A stretch of DNA of 64,000 nt from Ctenosaura bakeri (taxonomy: Eukaryota > Chordata > Lepidosauria > Squamata > Iguanidae), in the NCBI GenBank assembly GCA_948474755.1, contig CAOLHI010001278.1, forward strand, positions 62,001 to 126,000. Direction: 5' to 3'. The notes under the pieces are model-generated. The model saw nothing but the letters and a program-made list of their open reading frames with translations, was not told the DNA's origin and did no database searches. The translations under genes and the position numbers were made by a program. Each line of letters begins with the position of its first letter. The stretch's first letter is position 1. Positions 11,166-23,659 of this stretch are shown here, in pieces.

Positions 11166-11944
11166 CAGGCCTGCTTAGAAGAAGGATTCCAAACAAATAA
11201 AATAAAGTCAACTGAACACTATCCTGCCTCTCCCTCGTGCTTATTGGTAGGAGGCTGGGAAATGGTTCTGCTGATCTTTTCTCTTCTTCCTTGTACATGT
11301 TCTGCAAACTGAGCATTTTCATCCATTATTCAGGTATCGGATGGCTGTCAAGATTTGCTGGCTGCAAAACCTGTTTGGGATTTTTTTAAGGTCTTTTTTT
11401 TGTGCAAGACAGAGATTGTTGTTTGTCCAAACTGATGCAGAGGAATGGAAGGAAAAAAAAACATCGACAAGGTAATTAGCTGTTCGGATGTCTCCTTAGG
11501 CTGCTTGCAGATTTCCCCCAATTCCCTGGCAGTGGCTTTTTTACTCCTCAACCCTGACTTTTCACATTAAACCACTACAAGTGTAGTTTTGAAATGATGA
11601 ATATCATTCAGAGCAGGATCTGGAGAACTCATAGAGAACTTACAATGGGGCAGGAGGTGGGGAAAAAGTCTTCAAACTGTACATCACATGAAGTTAATCT
11701 GAATAGCAGCAAACTCCTGACATTTTTATAAATATGAAGCCCTTCTGGTAAAGTACTTTCCAGGGTCAATTTTCAGGCTTGATGAAACAGACAAGAGAAT
11801 TCTGGAGACACACAGAGGAAGAAAGAAAGAAAGAAAAGAAAGAAAGTGTGAGTGAGTAAGTGATTTATTTGCGTTTCATCTAGCAAAATGTTTTAAAAGC
11901 TTTGCAAACCTTTTAATAATTTTGCATTCTGAATGAAACAGAAA
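11166..11944. other. No gene seen; short GAAA repeat
   Basis: No coding signal. A (GAAA)n tract is at about 11818-11846. Confidence 0.5.
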
Positions 11945-11946
11945 TA

Positions 11947-12320
11947 CAGTCCTCCCTTCAAATTTGTGGGTTTGACCTTTGTGAATTTGATTATTTGAGA
12001 GTGTGTGTGCCTTTCCTCCCATTCTCTTCCTCCCATTCCCACACATTTTGCCCTGGTGTGGAGAACTCCCTGAGGCAAAAGGAGGGGAATGAGGGGTGGG
12101 GAAAGCCTCACACGAGCCTTCCTTTCCACCTCCAGAGCTCCCTAGTGCAGAGATCTCATGTGAGACTTCCCCCATCCCTCTTCCCTTCTGTTTTGCATGG
12201 GAACTGGAAGAGGAGAGGCCTGGAAGGGAGAGGAGGGGGAGCAGAGGGAGTTATTTGCAGTTTTTCCACTTTTGTGATGGTTCTGTGCCCTGAACCCTCA
12301 TGAAAGTGAAGGGGCCACTG
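11947..12320. mobile_element. Family I MITE (Tc1/mariner-like)
   Basis: 374 bp flanked by TA dinucleotides (11945-11946, 12321-12322). Ends CAGTCCTCCCTTCA and AAGGGGCCACTG are degenerate inverted repeats. Next to them are the family motifs GGGTTTGACCTTTGTGAATT and CAGTTTTTCCACTTTTGTGA. The interior is GC-richer and gives spurious frames on both strands. TA duplication plus CAGT ends indicates Tc1/mariner or pogo. Confidence 0.75.
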
Positions 12321-12324
12321 TAGT

Positions 12325-13480
12325 TCACCGTATCCACTTTGTTCATTTGACCTTCTTGAACTATGGGACTGGGGACACCTGGATAAGCTGATATGCCAAG
12401 TTCAGGCACAGAATGTGGTACTATTGAAAATTAGCTGTCTCAGAACCTGGGGTCCTGCAGTGTATATTGTAGCCAGTAAACTGAGAAAAGAACCTTAGCA
12501 TGGTGACAGAGCCTGACCTTGCCTAACAGCAGGGGAATCGTTAGAGTCACCATTGCCAGACGAGAATTAAGTGCTGCTATTTAAAAGCGGAATATACTCC
12601 CTTCCAGCCTGGTTGTGATGTCCCAACCCAATAGTAGTAGTAGTAATCATAATGATAATACACCCAAAGATTCCCACCCCAAAGCAGATCCAAAAGATGC
12701 TCCCCTTGCTGCTTTTTGTAATGGAGAGGTGAATAATTGATTAACAGTGTCACCCAGGGCTCAATAAGCTTTCTAGCCCCTAAGCCACAGGTAATGCTGG
12801 TGGTGGCAGGGTGGTGACTGCACATATTTGTACATGCATGTGCAGGTATGCAGACGCACACACACACATGCATACAATCTTCCTAGCAGCTATTTACATC
12901 CTAGTTGCTGGGACGGGGAGGTATGAATCTTCCTTTCTTCCATGGTGTTGGGGGGGGTGGCAAGTTGGTGGCTTCCATGTTGGGGGTGTGGGGAATCTAC
13001 CTTGCATTTTAATAAATTCTAAAGGAGCTATCCAAGGTGCTGAATCCCAGTCTCCAAATCAGTTCAGAACCTTGGATAAATCCTTTACTGAGATAGAACC
13101 TAGAATAGATTCACTGCATAGGTACCCCTGGATGGGATTGCTGGAAGGTATGGAGGTGAAAACTTCTCCAATAATGCAATAATCTTTTTTGAGACTGTTG
13201 TTTCCTCCATCACTATTAGTGCTAGGCAAGTAGTGCTCTTGGCTGCATTAAACTCATTTAAAAATAAATGAAAGTCTCAATGTCCCATGCAGTGATTTGA
13301 TTAAGAGTTTTTTCCCCTGCTGTTTAGTTGACTGCTGACCAGCTGGGCTCTGAGTGAAGTCAGGTGAAGCTCTCTGGACTTTCTGAGCCACATGAAGCCC
13401 CAAGGCCATAGGTTGCCCATATATAATTTAATCTTATACATGTCTAATAATCTCCCTACAAGTCAAGATGACTCAGTTGA
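12325..13480. other. No gene seen
   Basis: A frame of 123 codons (12811-13182) covers a CA-repeat and G-runs and looks non-coding. A (CA)n tract is at about 12855-12870. Confidence 0.5.
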
Positions 13481-13484
13481 GATG

Positions 13485-13735
13485 GTTGCACTCTGCATAT
13501 ATCATGAGAAGACATGGTTAATTAAAAAAAGAAAATGATGCTTGACAAGGCAGAAAGCAGTAGGAAAAGAGGAAGACCCCATTACAGGTGGATAAACTCT
13601 AACAAGGAAACCACAGCCCTGAGTCTGGAAGATCTGAGCTGGACTTTTGATGACAGGGTGATTTAGAAGTTTCTCCTTCATAGACTCTCCATAGGTCAAA
13701 GTCAACTTGACAGCAGTTAGCAACAATTTCTAGTC
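13485..13735 (+). mobile_element. RTE/BovB-type LINE 3' end
   Basis: Same organisation as 4275-4793: GACAAGGCAGAAAGCAGTAG, GAAGACCCCATTACAGGTGG, CCACAGCCCTGAGTCTGGAA, then CATAGGTCAAAGTCAACTTG and ACAGCAGTTAGCAACAA. Decayed C-terminal ORF2 coding plus 3' UTR. Confidence 0.6.
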
Positions 13736-14398
13736 AGGAGTACAACCCACTGAATTCTGTAGGATTTATAAGCAAATTAATTCACAGCAACAAAGTTGTG
13801 GAAGGGAACATTGCATGAAATGATTTCTCTTTGAATAAGTGAGTCAGTTCCATAAATTATTAGTCAAATCACTTCTCCTCTCCAGCCCAAAACTGAGCTA
13901 TCTATTCCTTTCTTGCCCATACTCATATTCAACATAACTTGTCCATACTCAACGTAACTCTGCGTTAGACCAAACGGGTGCCAATGAAGAGAATTATACA
14001 GATTCAGAGCTTGGAAATAACTGTTTACAGATGGGTAGTTATTTGTAATTACTTCATCTTTCCAGTGATAAAATTTTAAGTAAATTACATTATGATTGCC
14101 ACTTAGTGAGGAATAACTTTCCTTCTCATGGTAGAACTTTACTTTTAAATTATTTTCCTAATTACAAGGGTGTGACAGATGGGTGAAAGAATTCTCTTGG
14201 TTGAAATGCTGGCTTATGCTGTGCCTTGCTGCCTCATATTTCTCTGTGGATGCTGAGACAACAATGGTGGAAGGGAGGAGAATATGTGCTTGGTGCCACA
14301 GGCCAATAGCTTGTAACTTTCAGATTTCAAACTAAAATCAGTTGCTTCTGAGAAATGAGAGAGTCAGGAGTTACTTTGTTGGGCCAAACCTAACAAAA
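13736..14398. other. No gene or element recognised
   Basis: AT-rich, short frames only. Confidence 0.5.
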
Positions 14399-14399
14399 T

Positions 14400-15200
14400 G
14401 AATTTTAACAGGGGGAAATGTAGGGTACTACTCTTAGGAAGAAAGAACGAAATGAACAGATATAGGATGAGTGACACCTGGCTTGAAAATAGTACATGTG
14501 AAAGGGATCTAAGAGTCTTGGTGGGACATGAGTCAACAGTGTGATGTGGTGGCCAAAACAGCCAATGTGATTCTAGGCTCCATCAATAGAATTGTAGTGT
14601 TGAGATCAATGGCGAAATGTTAGGAGAAAATACTAATAGAACATGGCCTCAAAGCCCGGAAAACCCACAACAGCCAATGGAAATAATGATACCACTCTAT
14701 TCTATTTTGGTTAGAGCTTATCTGAAATATTGTGTCCAGTTCTGGGCACCACAGTTCAAGAAGGATATTGACAAACTGGACTGTGTCCAGAGGAGGGTGA
14801 CCAAAATGGTGAAGGTTCTGGAATCCGTGCTGTAAGATGAGTGGCTTAGGGAGCTAGGTATGCTTAGCCTGAGGAAAAGAAGTAGGGACGTGATAGCTAT
14901 GTTTAAATATTTGAAGGGATGTCATGTTGAAGATGGAGCAAGCCTGTTTTCTGCTGCTCCAGAGACTAGGACACGGAGCAATGGATTCAAACTATAGAAT
15001 CTTACTTCCTGACAGTAAGAGCTGTTCAACAGTGGAATATGCTGCCCCAGAGTGTGATGGAGTCTCCTTCTTTGGAGGTTTTTAAACAGAGGCTGAATGG
15101 GCATTTGCTGGGGGTGCTTTGAGTGTGTGTTCCTGGATGGCAAAGGGTTGGACTGGATGGCCCCTGTCGTCTCTCCCAGCTCTATGATTCTAGGATTCTA
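14400..15200 (+). mobile_element. CR1 LINE, 5'-truncated
   Basis: CR1 ORF2 C-terminal region with frameshifts. The frame at 14617-14835 gives [20 protein letters not shown] and [14 protein letters not shown]; later [18 protein letters not shown] and SAAPETRTRSNGFKL occur in other frames, and the 3' UTR ends TCTATGATTCTAGGATTC. About 60 bp around 14990 is deleted relative to the other copies. Confidence 0.9.
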
Positions 15201-18200
15201 ACTGTAATATATCAAACTACTTTGGTAGGTTAGAACAGTGATGGTAAGAGCTTCTGTTCCAAGCTCTGCTCAAATTATGTATAAAAACTGTGTTTCTTTG
15301 CTCTTGTATAGAAGTTGAGAAAAGGCATGAAGTGATCATGTTTATACAGCTGGGAAATCATCAGTTTGCACTGAAGTTTATTAAAATCTCAAATGAAGGC
15401 TGCATATCCTATGAACTGAATGTTTCTGAGTTTAGCATGATGGTAGTATCTGATGGGGACAAAAATTAATCCCAATTATGGAATGGTCTGTAGCTGGTAA
15501 ATTTCTCCACAGAGGCACAAAATGGCAAGTGCTGCTAGTATCACACAGTTGTAAAAGAGATGTAAGCGTGAGGGAAGGATTAGATGTGTTGGGTATTAAA
15601 ATAATGACTAATACACAAAGGGCCAATTTGGTAGGAACACTTAATCATAGCTTCTTACAAACAGGCCACTGTCTGAAATGCATAATTAGAGATCGGTAAT
15701 TGTAGATAACAGAGCACATGGAAACTGAAGGGGGCTAACGAGTGCCAAACAGTTTCCCCCCAACACTTTAAATATAGGTTTTGAGAAATGAATAGTTATC
15801 CCCTGTGTAATTCTGTTTCATCTTAATGTCCTCATTCTCTTGTTGTACCTGAGCTAAGTCTCTTTTGATCACTTCAAACGGGTCCTGGCAGAATCCATAT
15901 CCCTCTGTTTGGAGTTAGGATTGTTTCCTTCCGTTTACAACTGATATACAGATGTCTTTGTTTTGATGCTTCCTCACCTCCTGCTTGTGGATTTGATGAA
16001 CAGGAACAAACCCAGGTGCTGGTTATTCATCTCAATGTTGAGTACTCTTTTACTTAACATCAAGGTGAATAACTAGCACTTGGGTTTATTCCTGTTCATC
16101 ACTCAGCCATGACACCCATTGCTTTATTTGGGCTTCTTATCAGTGTTTTTAAGCTGGCACAGAACATAGGTGAACATAGATAAAAACATATTTTCCCAAC
16201 ACCAAAATGAATCACAGCAGTCCTGTTGATGTTGTTGTGTGTGAGAGACTGGTTGTTGTTCAGCTTCTGCCTTGCCAATTTGATTACTCAGCTTGACAGA
16301 TCCAGTACAGTCTCTCACATTTTCCTCATACCAAAAGGAATGGTGACAACAGCGGATATATAAAACTTGAGCCTGATTTTTCTTGAGGCAGAACACTACA
16401 CTTTTTATCTTGGAGGAGGCATCTTATGCATGTCAGTGCAGAAGTAAGTCCAACTGCATTCCATGGGACTTAAACTCAACTTAGCTGATGGCCTGAATCC
16501 TATTGACTATTCCCAGTTGAATTCATTGTTGAATGAACGATCTCTCACATTTTAATATCAGTGCTGGACTCAACACTGGCAAGAGGGAGCTGGACATGCC
16601 ATCCTTCAATACCCAACTTACCAGTGCTTCAGAATTCCATTCTTCAGGGCAGCTGACTGGTTTTTAAGATAGGTTTGAGGAATCAGGTTAGGAAACAGGT
16701 TATGGCCATGACATTGTGGTTACACGTCTGATGCAGGATCTCAGCTTCCATGTAGCTTTCCTCCTCCCCACACCTCCCATGCTTGTGGTTGGAAAGGAAG
16801 GAAGAACCACAGAAAACATAGAAAGAACCATCTCGTACTCTAGATAGGTCAATCCCTGGTTCACTCTGAGTAGCTATTTTTAAAAGGTTCACACTGGGAG
16901 GTTATTTGAAAATGAATGAAGAGCTGCCAACAGAAATCAGTGGAAAAATTCAAGATTTTAGTGTAAAATTGCACAGGGTACAATATTTCTTCCTGCCTTC
17001 AGTTTGCTTTTGCTGTGCTCCATTTTATTTGTAAAAAAGAAAACAAAGATGCTACTTACTGTAGTTAGAACATGGACAGCATTTTTTTTAAAGGAGCTGG
17101 TTATTTTCCATAGTACTTTGATCATCCAACAGATAATTACTAATTACTGTTAATGCAATCTGGAAAGGTACTACACTGAGTTACTTGTTACTAGCAAGTC
17201 TATGTTACTGCTGTGCCATTGGAAAAATATAGGAAAATGCTCTCTGGTTCCCCCAAGTGGCCAGTTCACATATTGCACTTTGAAATTCTGAGAATAATTC
17301 AGAAGTCAATACAAAGCTATACTGGTATTTCTCAGCTGTAGCAGGAAGCAGCTACTCATATGAACTTTCCTCCTCTTCCTCCCATTGTGCAGCCCATGAA
17401 GTCAGCACAAACATTTACTTACAAGTAACTGGCTGTTCCATGGCTGTTTCAAGAAAAACAACTCCCAGTGCATTGCTGCAAAAAGTCACTAGTTCTTAAA
17501 GTAACTCAGAAAAAATTACTCTTTTGCTCTGATTGAAGCTTCCCTTAAACATTCGCTCTTCTAAGGAAAATGAAACACTCAGTGCTAAGCTTGCATGCAG
17601 CAAATCCCGCTGAACCCAGTGGATCTTACTTCTGAGTAGCTATTTATACAAATGTGTTCCAAGACTGCAATGTTATACATACTTTTTAAAGAGTAAATCC
17701 CAGTCAATTCATCAAAACACATGCTTAGAATTGCTCTGTAAACAATATGCTTGTCTTGGAAGAGATATACCGTTGGAGAAGGTCACATAAAGCACCATTG
17801 ATTTGGGTTTATAACATACCCTGTCTTTGAAAGCTTAGCATAGGTAACTATTAGAAACAATTAGTTACACTTAGTTCCCACCAAACTTAATGAGATATAA
17901 GTCATGATTAACTTGTCCCACTGATTTCAGTTGAATTTGGGTTCAGCTAAATTCAGCTAGTTTAGCTCTAAGACCAGGTTGGACAGCTACCTGTTAAGGG
18001 GGCACACCAATGTCCTCACTTGACCTTGGAAGGATGCACCGTCACCCCATTTTCTGACTTTTAAAAAAAGTTTTACTCAGTATGCTTCTGTCCGTTCTCT
18101 ATGGGCATGGAGAGCATTTTCACCACGGATTTGGCCTCCCTATGATGTTTTGGGGGCAGGAGAGGCCTCTTTCATACCTGGAAAAACAAAACAAAACAGA

Positions 18201-18955
18201 TATCACTGTGTGAGGTACTAGAGCTCTCTGGCTATGAAGTCTGAGTACCTTTCTGTAAATTTATAATCCCAGAATTCCACAGGATGGAATCATGGCAGTT
18301 AAAATGGAATCCTAGTGCTATAATTTTGTAGTGTGAACAGGACAAATTCTAAATCAGTCTGGGAGAAACATAGTGAAATTGCCTTCCACGCCCCTAGAGT
18401 ATGAAGAGGTAATCTTGAATAAAGAAGGAAAGGTTTCCATGTGGAGGAAGGTCATTGATATCATTTACCTTTGTGAGCCTCAAAAATCCCTATCCTTGAA
18501 TTAACCCAATGTAACTAACAGCACAGTCCTATTCATATTTACTAAAAAAAAAGTGTATATAGAAACACCGAGATTTATTTTGAAACAGAAAAACCAGCCA
18601 TCATAGGAATTGCTGCTAACAACACCATACCTCCCTGAACTAAAAAGCCTTGTGGAAAAATCACAGGTTTGAGTTTTTATGGGTCTTGTAAGGAATGGAG
18701 GTACAAAAGGCATAGAGAGGCCATTGAGAATTCATGTAATGCGACTCACAAAATAATAATTTTGAGGTGCTGCTTTTAGTTTACAGAGGACAGTCTTGTT
18801 TGAAGGGCTGTCCTGTCCAAGTCCAGTTTAAACATTTAAAAATAGAGGGGAAAATAGTCTAGTATAAAAATAGAGAAGGATAGAGTGGTCCAGAGCCTTG
18901 AAGTAACCCATCAATAATGCTTGGACAGAAGGCTGACTGGATGCACAGGCTACTT
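15201..18955. other. Longest repeat-poor stretch, no gene seen
   Basis: 3.7 kb with little recognisable repeat. Frames stay below 95 codons and none resembles a known protein. A half family A-like arm is visible at about 18262-18350 (AATCCCAGAATTCCACAGGA ... GTGCTATAATTTTGTAGTGT). The low repeat density would suit an intron or conserved intergenic DNA, but I cannot show conservation from one sequence. Confidence 0.5.
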
Positions 18956-18956
18956 G

Positions 18957-19070
18957 GGCCATTTCTGCACTAGACTGTTACAGTGGTATTATTCCACTTT
19001 CAACATCCTATTGAATCCTGGGATTTGCAGTTTAGGGAAGGGCATTTAGAATTCTCAGCCAGAGTGTTGA
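18957..19070. mobile_element. Family A MITE, left half only
   Basis: Terminus GGCCATTTCTGCACTAGACT, arm, core GAATCCTGGGATTTGCAGTT and the GGCATTTAGAATTCTCAGCC segment. It then stops without the right arm. Confidence 0.7.
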
Positions 19071-20836
19071 ACAATCTACATTTGCTCTTAGAGTCTTCAA
19101 CACAGGTAGTGTGCAAACACTGTAGCAATTGGTATCTGAGTGACTTGGCTTAGGCTGTTTCAGGTGATAACCAACTTTTTTTAAAAATAAAGGGCATGGA
19201 GTTCGGGACTAATCTCTTAACAAGTTGCTAAGTCTCAACTGAAATTAATTACGAAGCACCTCTGATAAACAAGAATGATTTCTTCACAAGAGAAGTTTAG
19301 GTTTCCCATGTTAAGCCTTTTGATTGAATATCAGTTCTTGAACATACAAAGCTTTCCTTGCCAGTTCTTTTGCCTTCCGCTTACATGAAAGAAACATAGC
19401 AATCAAAACCTGGTCTAGGGCAGGGCTTAGGAAAAGTGAAATTCCCAAAACTTTGAAGACCTGACCTTCAAAGAGGATGCCAATGCACTGAATTCCCTTA
19501 CCTCCCATTATGATCACACATAATACGCTGTAGGGCAATGAAGATGGGTGGAGGAGATAAAAGTACAGATTCTCTTTCCATTCCATGGATTCTGAAGCAA
19601 ATTGTTCTAACTGGGTCTTCAGAACAAAGAACACCGTAGTATTCCAGCATCTGGAGTGTGGGAAGCCTCCTTTTGAAATTCCTCTTAGTTTCAAACTCAT
19701 TGGTGACCTAAAACATCCTACTAGTTCCCAGTCCCTGCTCTATATCTGTAAAATGGACATAAGAATGCTCTGTACATTTTGCAGATTAGTGAAAAGACTG
19801 CTTTATCCTTTGGCTACGAAGAGTTCTACACCAGTAACTTGATAAATAAGCCCCTCATCATGACAGGAATGGCTACCCTGAATGGCAGATCTTTTTTTGT
19901 GAAGGTGGGGGTTGCAGCCCTCCACTATCTCCTGGGGGCTTCCATAGTTCCCCGCTCCTGCATCAGACCCATGAGTAAGAGTGATCTGGTCAACGGCTGC
20001 TATTGTCACTTAAAAAGGTCGGAAGAAGGAGAGAGAAACAAGACATGCACAGACAGACTTGGGTTAACTCTGTCTATCAGACTGGGAGAAAACCTGTTTC
20101 AAGTTTCTAGTGATTTCACCAGCCTCTTTCATGCAGTTTCCTTGCTATGGAACTTGTGAACTTTCCTGTGTTGTCACAGGGTCTGTGGTACCCTGTGGGG
20201 ATTGTACAAGATTCTTGATTTCCTTCTGTCATTGGATGCCAGCAGGCAGCCGTCCAGGGGATCTTTGCATTGCAAGTCTTTATAATCGGAGAACCTTTAG
20301 TGGGGTGGGTGGGGCAGGGAATCTCGCTTCCATTGACTGACGGCAGTAACAATGTTGCTCCCCACACTGAATCGGTGTAGCCTGAAGCTGCATGGCATTA
20401 ATAAATGACTAGATCAACCTCCCTCACCTCCCAAGTTGTTTCTCTTTCCCTCCCTTCCCCCTCTCCCAAGCAGAAACGTTACATGGAGGGGGGGGCTTAG
20501 GAAAATGAGACGTGAGTAAGGCCTGCTGCAACTTGATTGATAATTTGGAGGGAAGAAAGAGAGAAAGAAGAGGAAATGTTTGCCTTGGCAGATTGAGACA
20601 CAGGGACTGGAAATGAAAAGGTGGAAAGTGAGTAACTGGTATCCAAGTCTCAACCACATGGGCATTCTTAACATAGCAGCTTCCTTAAAAGAATACACAA
20701 ACACACAAATGCTAAAGGCAGAGAAAGGCAAGCCATCTCCAGTCTCTCTCTCTTTCTGTGTGTGTGTGTGTGTATATATAAGTCTGTGATTGTGTATGCA
20801 TCTGTGTCTATCTCTGTGCTGTGGATGGTTTATGAT
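19071..20836. other. Low-repeat stretch with GT microsatellite
   Basis: Apart from the frame at 19311-19700 there is no coding signal. A (TG)n(TA)n microsatellite lies at about 20757-20780. Confidence 0.5.
19311..19700 (-). other. Unassigned 129-codon open frame
   Basis: The only moderately long frame lying outside recognisable repeats. The predicted peptide has two hydrophobic stretches (around residues 52-68 and 78-105, e.g. YSVLCVIIMGG and VLGISLFLSPALDQVLIAMF) and then a basic segment CKRKAKELARK. I recognise no family. There is no clear promoter, acceptor site or second species to compare. A chance frame is the likelier explanation. Confidence 0.15.
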
Positions 20837-20837
20837 T

Positions 20838-21475
20838 ATTGTGTGTCTTTGGGTTGTTCCCAGCTTATGGTGACCCTTAGACAAACCTATCATAGGGTTT
20901 TCTTGGCAATATTTATTTAGAGGAGGTTTGCCACAGCCTTCCTCTGAGACTGAGAGAATGTTGCCCTTTCTGCAGCTTACCAGATCCTGGTTGTGTCCAG
21001 CGGGGATCTTGGTAGAGCCTGTCCTGGGAGGGGAGTACAACAGGAGCACTCCCATCTGCACTGGCTGCCGCCATAAATGGAGGAAGCAGGATAGTCCTGC
21101 CTCTTCCTTCCGTAGCACAGCTGGGCACTGTCCCAAGCGCTGGGGCAGGAAGTGCAGCCATTGCGCTTGGAGGACCTCTGCACCTAAGGTAAGTTCGGGA
21201 GGGTGGCAGGAGGGCTGCGCAATCACTGGTCATTGATGGATAAAACCCACCAATGATTTGCAGCACAATTGCACTGCCTGGGGATGGAAGAATGACTGGA
21301 CCTGTGTGACGTTGCGTGTAACAGTTGTCTGGGTTCTATTCTTCTCCTGTCCCCAGTGTGGGATGACAACATCCTGCGGAAAGGGCTTGTGGCTTGCTCA
21401 AGATCACCTGGTAGGTTTCGATGGCTGGGCAGAGATTTGAACCCTGGTCTTCCAGATTCCTAGTCCAACAATCAA
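20838..21475 (-). mobile_element. tRNA-derived SINE split by family E
   Basis: Minus-strand SINE. On the plus strand it reads from its 3' part (CAGCTTATGGTGACCCTTAG, AGGGTTTTCTTGGCAA, CTCTGAGACTGAGAGAATG) through the MIR-like core (TGTGGCTTGCTCAAGATCACC) to the tRNA-like head (ATTTGAACCCTGGTCTTCCA, B-box complement). It is interrupted by the E element at 20962-21387. The intact order is known from the copy at 56645. TGT is duplicated at the junction. Confidence 0.8.
20962..21387 (+). mobile_element. Family E MITE with exon-like cassette
   Basis: 426 bp, ends TGCCCTTTCTGC and GCGGAAAGGGCT, flanked by perfect TGT duplications (20959-20961, 21388-21390). Removing element and one TGT restores the SINE core. 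Plus-strand signs: pyrimidine tract and acceptor CTTCCTTCCGTAGCACAG (to 21120), a 68-nt exon-like stretch 21121-21188, then AAG|GTAAGTT. Near the left end an antisense donor (CTTACC at about 20975) is shared with B'. The 270-codon minus-strand frame across this area is spurious. Confidence 0.8.
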
Positions 21476-21889
21476 GATACCCTTTCTAACATGCTATTGA
21501 AACAGATGAAATGTGGGATAGCATAGGGTCTCTGTTTATTAGCCACAATCTTGTTAAATGTATACAATTGTATCTGACAAGTCACATACCGTGGTTTGAC
21601 AATTCATGGTATTTGAGGGATTTCTTTTTTAAAATATTCATTGGGCATGCATGTGTAAGTAGTAAGGGCAGGGCCAGCCCTACCATTAGACAGAAATGTG
21701 GCAGCTAGCTCAGATGACAAATGTAGGGGCAGCAGTGACAACACACCAGCTGTCCCTGCTAACCTCCTTGGCCTTTGAGGGATGCCACACTCAAATTGTG
21801 TCTCAACCATAAACCCCCATATTTGGTTATGCATAAAAGCTAATAGGTGGCTATTGTATAGAATGTGGCCTCCATACCCTTCACCTGTC

Positions 21890-22205
21890 CTGGCTTGGCA
21901 AAGACAGTCCTGATTCACTCTCTGCCATCTCACTTTTTCAGCTGCTTTTAAAATGTCCCAGTTTTTTTCTCCCCCTCCCACTTTCACCTTTTATCCTTGT
22001 TTGTTTCCTGGTAGGTTCAGGCAAAAGTAAACTGCTGCAGCCACTCCTATGGAAGCTGTGAACCCTTCCATGACATCTTGGGGCCTTGAGGGGATTATAT
22101 GTTCTTCCTTGTTAAGAACTTTCCCCCCTTGTGACCACATTCTGATATTTTTGGCTAAATATGTCTCAGTTTTCATCTGTGAAATGTTGGGAGTCATACC
22201 TCCCG
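21890..22205 (-). repeat. Family D repeat copy
   Basis: Matches the inverse of 42895-43270: CATCTCACTTTTTCAGCTGC, TTAAAATGTCCCAG, GTAAACTGCTGCAGCC, TTTTCATCTGTGAAATGTTG. An internal deletion is present. Just upstream (21669-21890) a CAGGGCCAGCCCTACC end like that of the hAT-like element at 23399 is visible without its partner end. Confidence 0.55.
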
Positions 22206-22680
22206 TTGGAGTCCTGATTGGTAACAACTTTGATTTCTTTTCAGGATGAAACTAAAACATGGTGCTTTGCCAGAGTTTAACCTTGATTTTATATAGGTAC
22301 AATCCAGCACCAGTAGAGCTCCTGTTCAGCTTGGATCAGCAGTGAGAAGAGTAGTATAAAATCCATAGCTCCCCGATTGTGGATCCACTGGTAATCCCTG
22401 CATTGTATGTCTGCAATGTCTCACCACTTATGAAATTGTATATAATAGTAACTCCTTTTGGCCTGTGAGCAGGAGAATCTTTGCTGCCACTGCCACCGCC
22501 ACCACCACCATTAATGTTGCCAGTGTTGGAAGTAGCAACCTTAGCATGGCCATACTTAGTTGCTGCTGGCTTGCATTTCTCTCTAAGAATTTAGGCATCA
22601 CCTGTATTCATGTAATTTCCTATTCCTTGGTTTCAGCCACACTTTCTCCCTGCCTGTATCAGTTACTCTCCTCTTAGTCT
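22206..22680. other. No gene seen
   Basis: Contains a short GCC/ACC triplet run near 22480-22510 and nothing else that I recognise. Confidence 0.45.
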
Positions 22681-22682
22681 GA

Positions 22683-23077
22683 GGCCCTTTTCGCATGGCA
22701 TTTTCCATGCGAAAGGGCCCCTCGAGCATCATGCAAATGTGAGGAGTGGTCCACACGATGCACTCACATTTGTGCAACGCTCCAGGGCCTGGCAGGCACC
22801 GCTCACACACTTTTTCATTTTCAGCTTTAAGCTGAAAATGGTGCGCAGTCGCACATTGCTCTGGGGCCCTGCACCGTGTGTGTGGAGCCTTGGGAGCCAG
22901 GCTGGTTGCGCTTCCTGTCTCAGTGCAGCCTGCGAAAGGAAGAGGTGGGGCTCTTGCGTGAGCAGGCAGCTTGTGCAGAGCTGAAGGACCCCAGACGCGA
23001 GAGCCTCTCTCTGGAGGCTGCTCACATGAGCACTGGGGTGCTGGGGTGCTGAGAAAAGGTGAGTTGCGGAAAGGGTC
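22683..23077 (-). mobile_element. Family B' MITE
   Basis: 395 bp with TGA duplications (22680-22682, 23078-23080). The left end folds on itself (CGCATGGCATTTTCCATGCG). Minus strand: acceptor-like CCTCTTCCTTTCGCAG ending the tract at about 22930. The expected donor about 60 nt later is mutated (CGGTGCAG). At the right end GAAAAGGTGAGTTG is a donor-like motif on the plus strand. Confidence 0.85.
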
Positions 23078-23398
23078 TGAGAGTTTCCTCCCATTTTGTA
23101 GTTTCTAGTTCCCCATGTCTGAAACATATTTGCAGAGCTCATCATGAGATGTTATAAAACTTTTAGTATTTGTAAGTAAACCTATTTTATATATTTTAAA
23201 ATAAATCTTCAAAGAAAATCAAACCTGATTTATTTCTCTGCTAGACCCTGCATATGTTTGAGTGGGGCAGGTGGGATTGGTTGTTTTCTCCTTGTTAATA
23301 GTAATTACTCTGCTTATGAGAAAGACTACTATTTTCCACATTTCCAAACAAGCAATTCATTTTTCAGTATAAGTGGGGAATGTATCTATGATTACTGC

Positions 23399-23658
23399 CA
23401 GGGCTACCCCAACCATTAGGAAAAGTGAGGCAGCTGCTTCAGGCATCAGAGTTTGGGTAGCATGAAAAGGCAGCAAGTTTATTTAGCTTATTGTATTCTT
23501 CTTGTCAGGGAAAGGGGATAGCTCTTGTGTGATTTTTCTGCTTCATGTACCAAAATAATCTGTCTCTTTTTTGGAACCATGTGCCCTCAACCTGGGTGAA
23601 TGGAGGTTTCCATTTGCTGCTGTACCTCAGGCAACCAAATGTGTTGGGCCAGCCCTGA
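23399..23658. mobile_element. hAT-like MITE
   Basis: 260 bp. Ends CAGGGCTACCCCAACC and GGGCCAGCCCTG form inverted repeats. It is flanked by 8-bp duplications ATTACTGC and ATTCCTGC (7/8). Ends of CAG...CTG type and an 8-bp duplication fit the hAT superfamily. No transposase. Confidence 0.7.
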
Positions 23659-23659
23659 T

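Noticed and set aside
20414..21226. 270-codon minus-strand open frame
   Set aside because: Runs across a GT microsatellite, the tRNA SINE and half of a family E element, so it cannot be one old gene.
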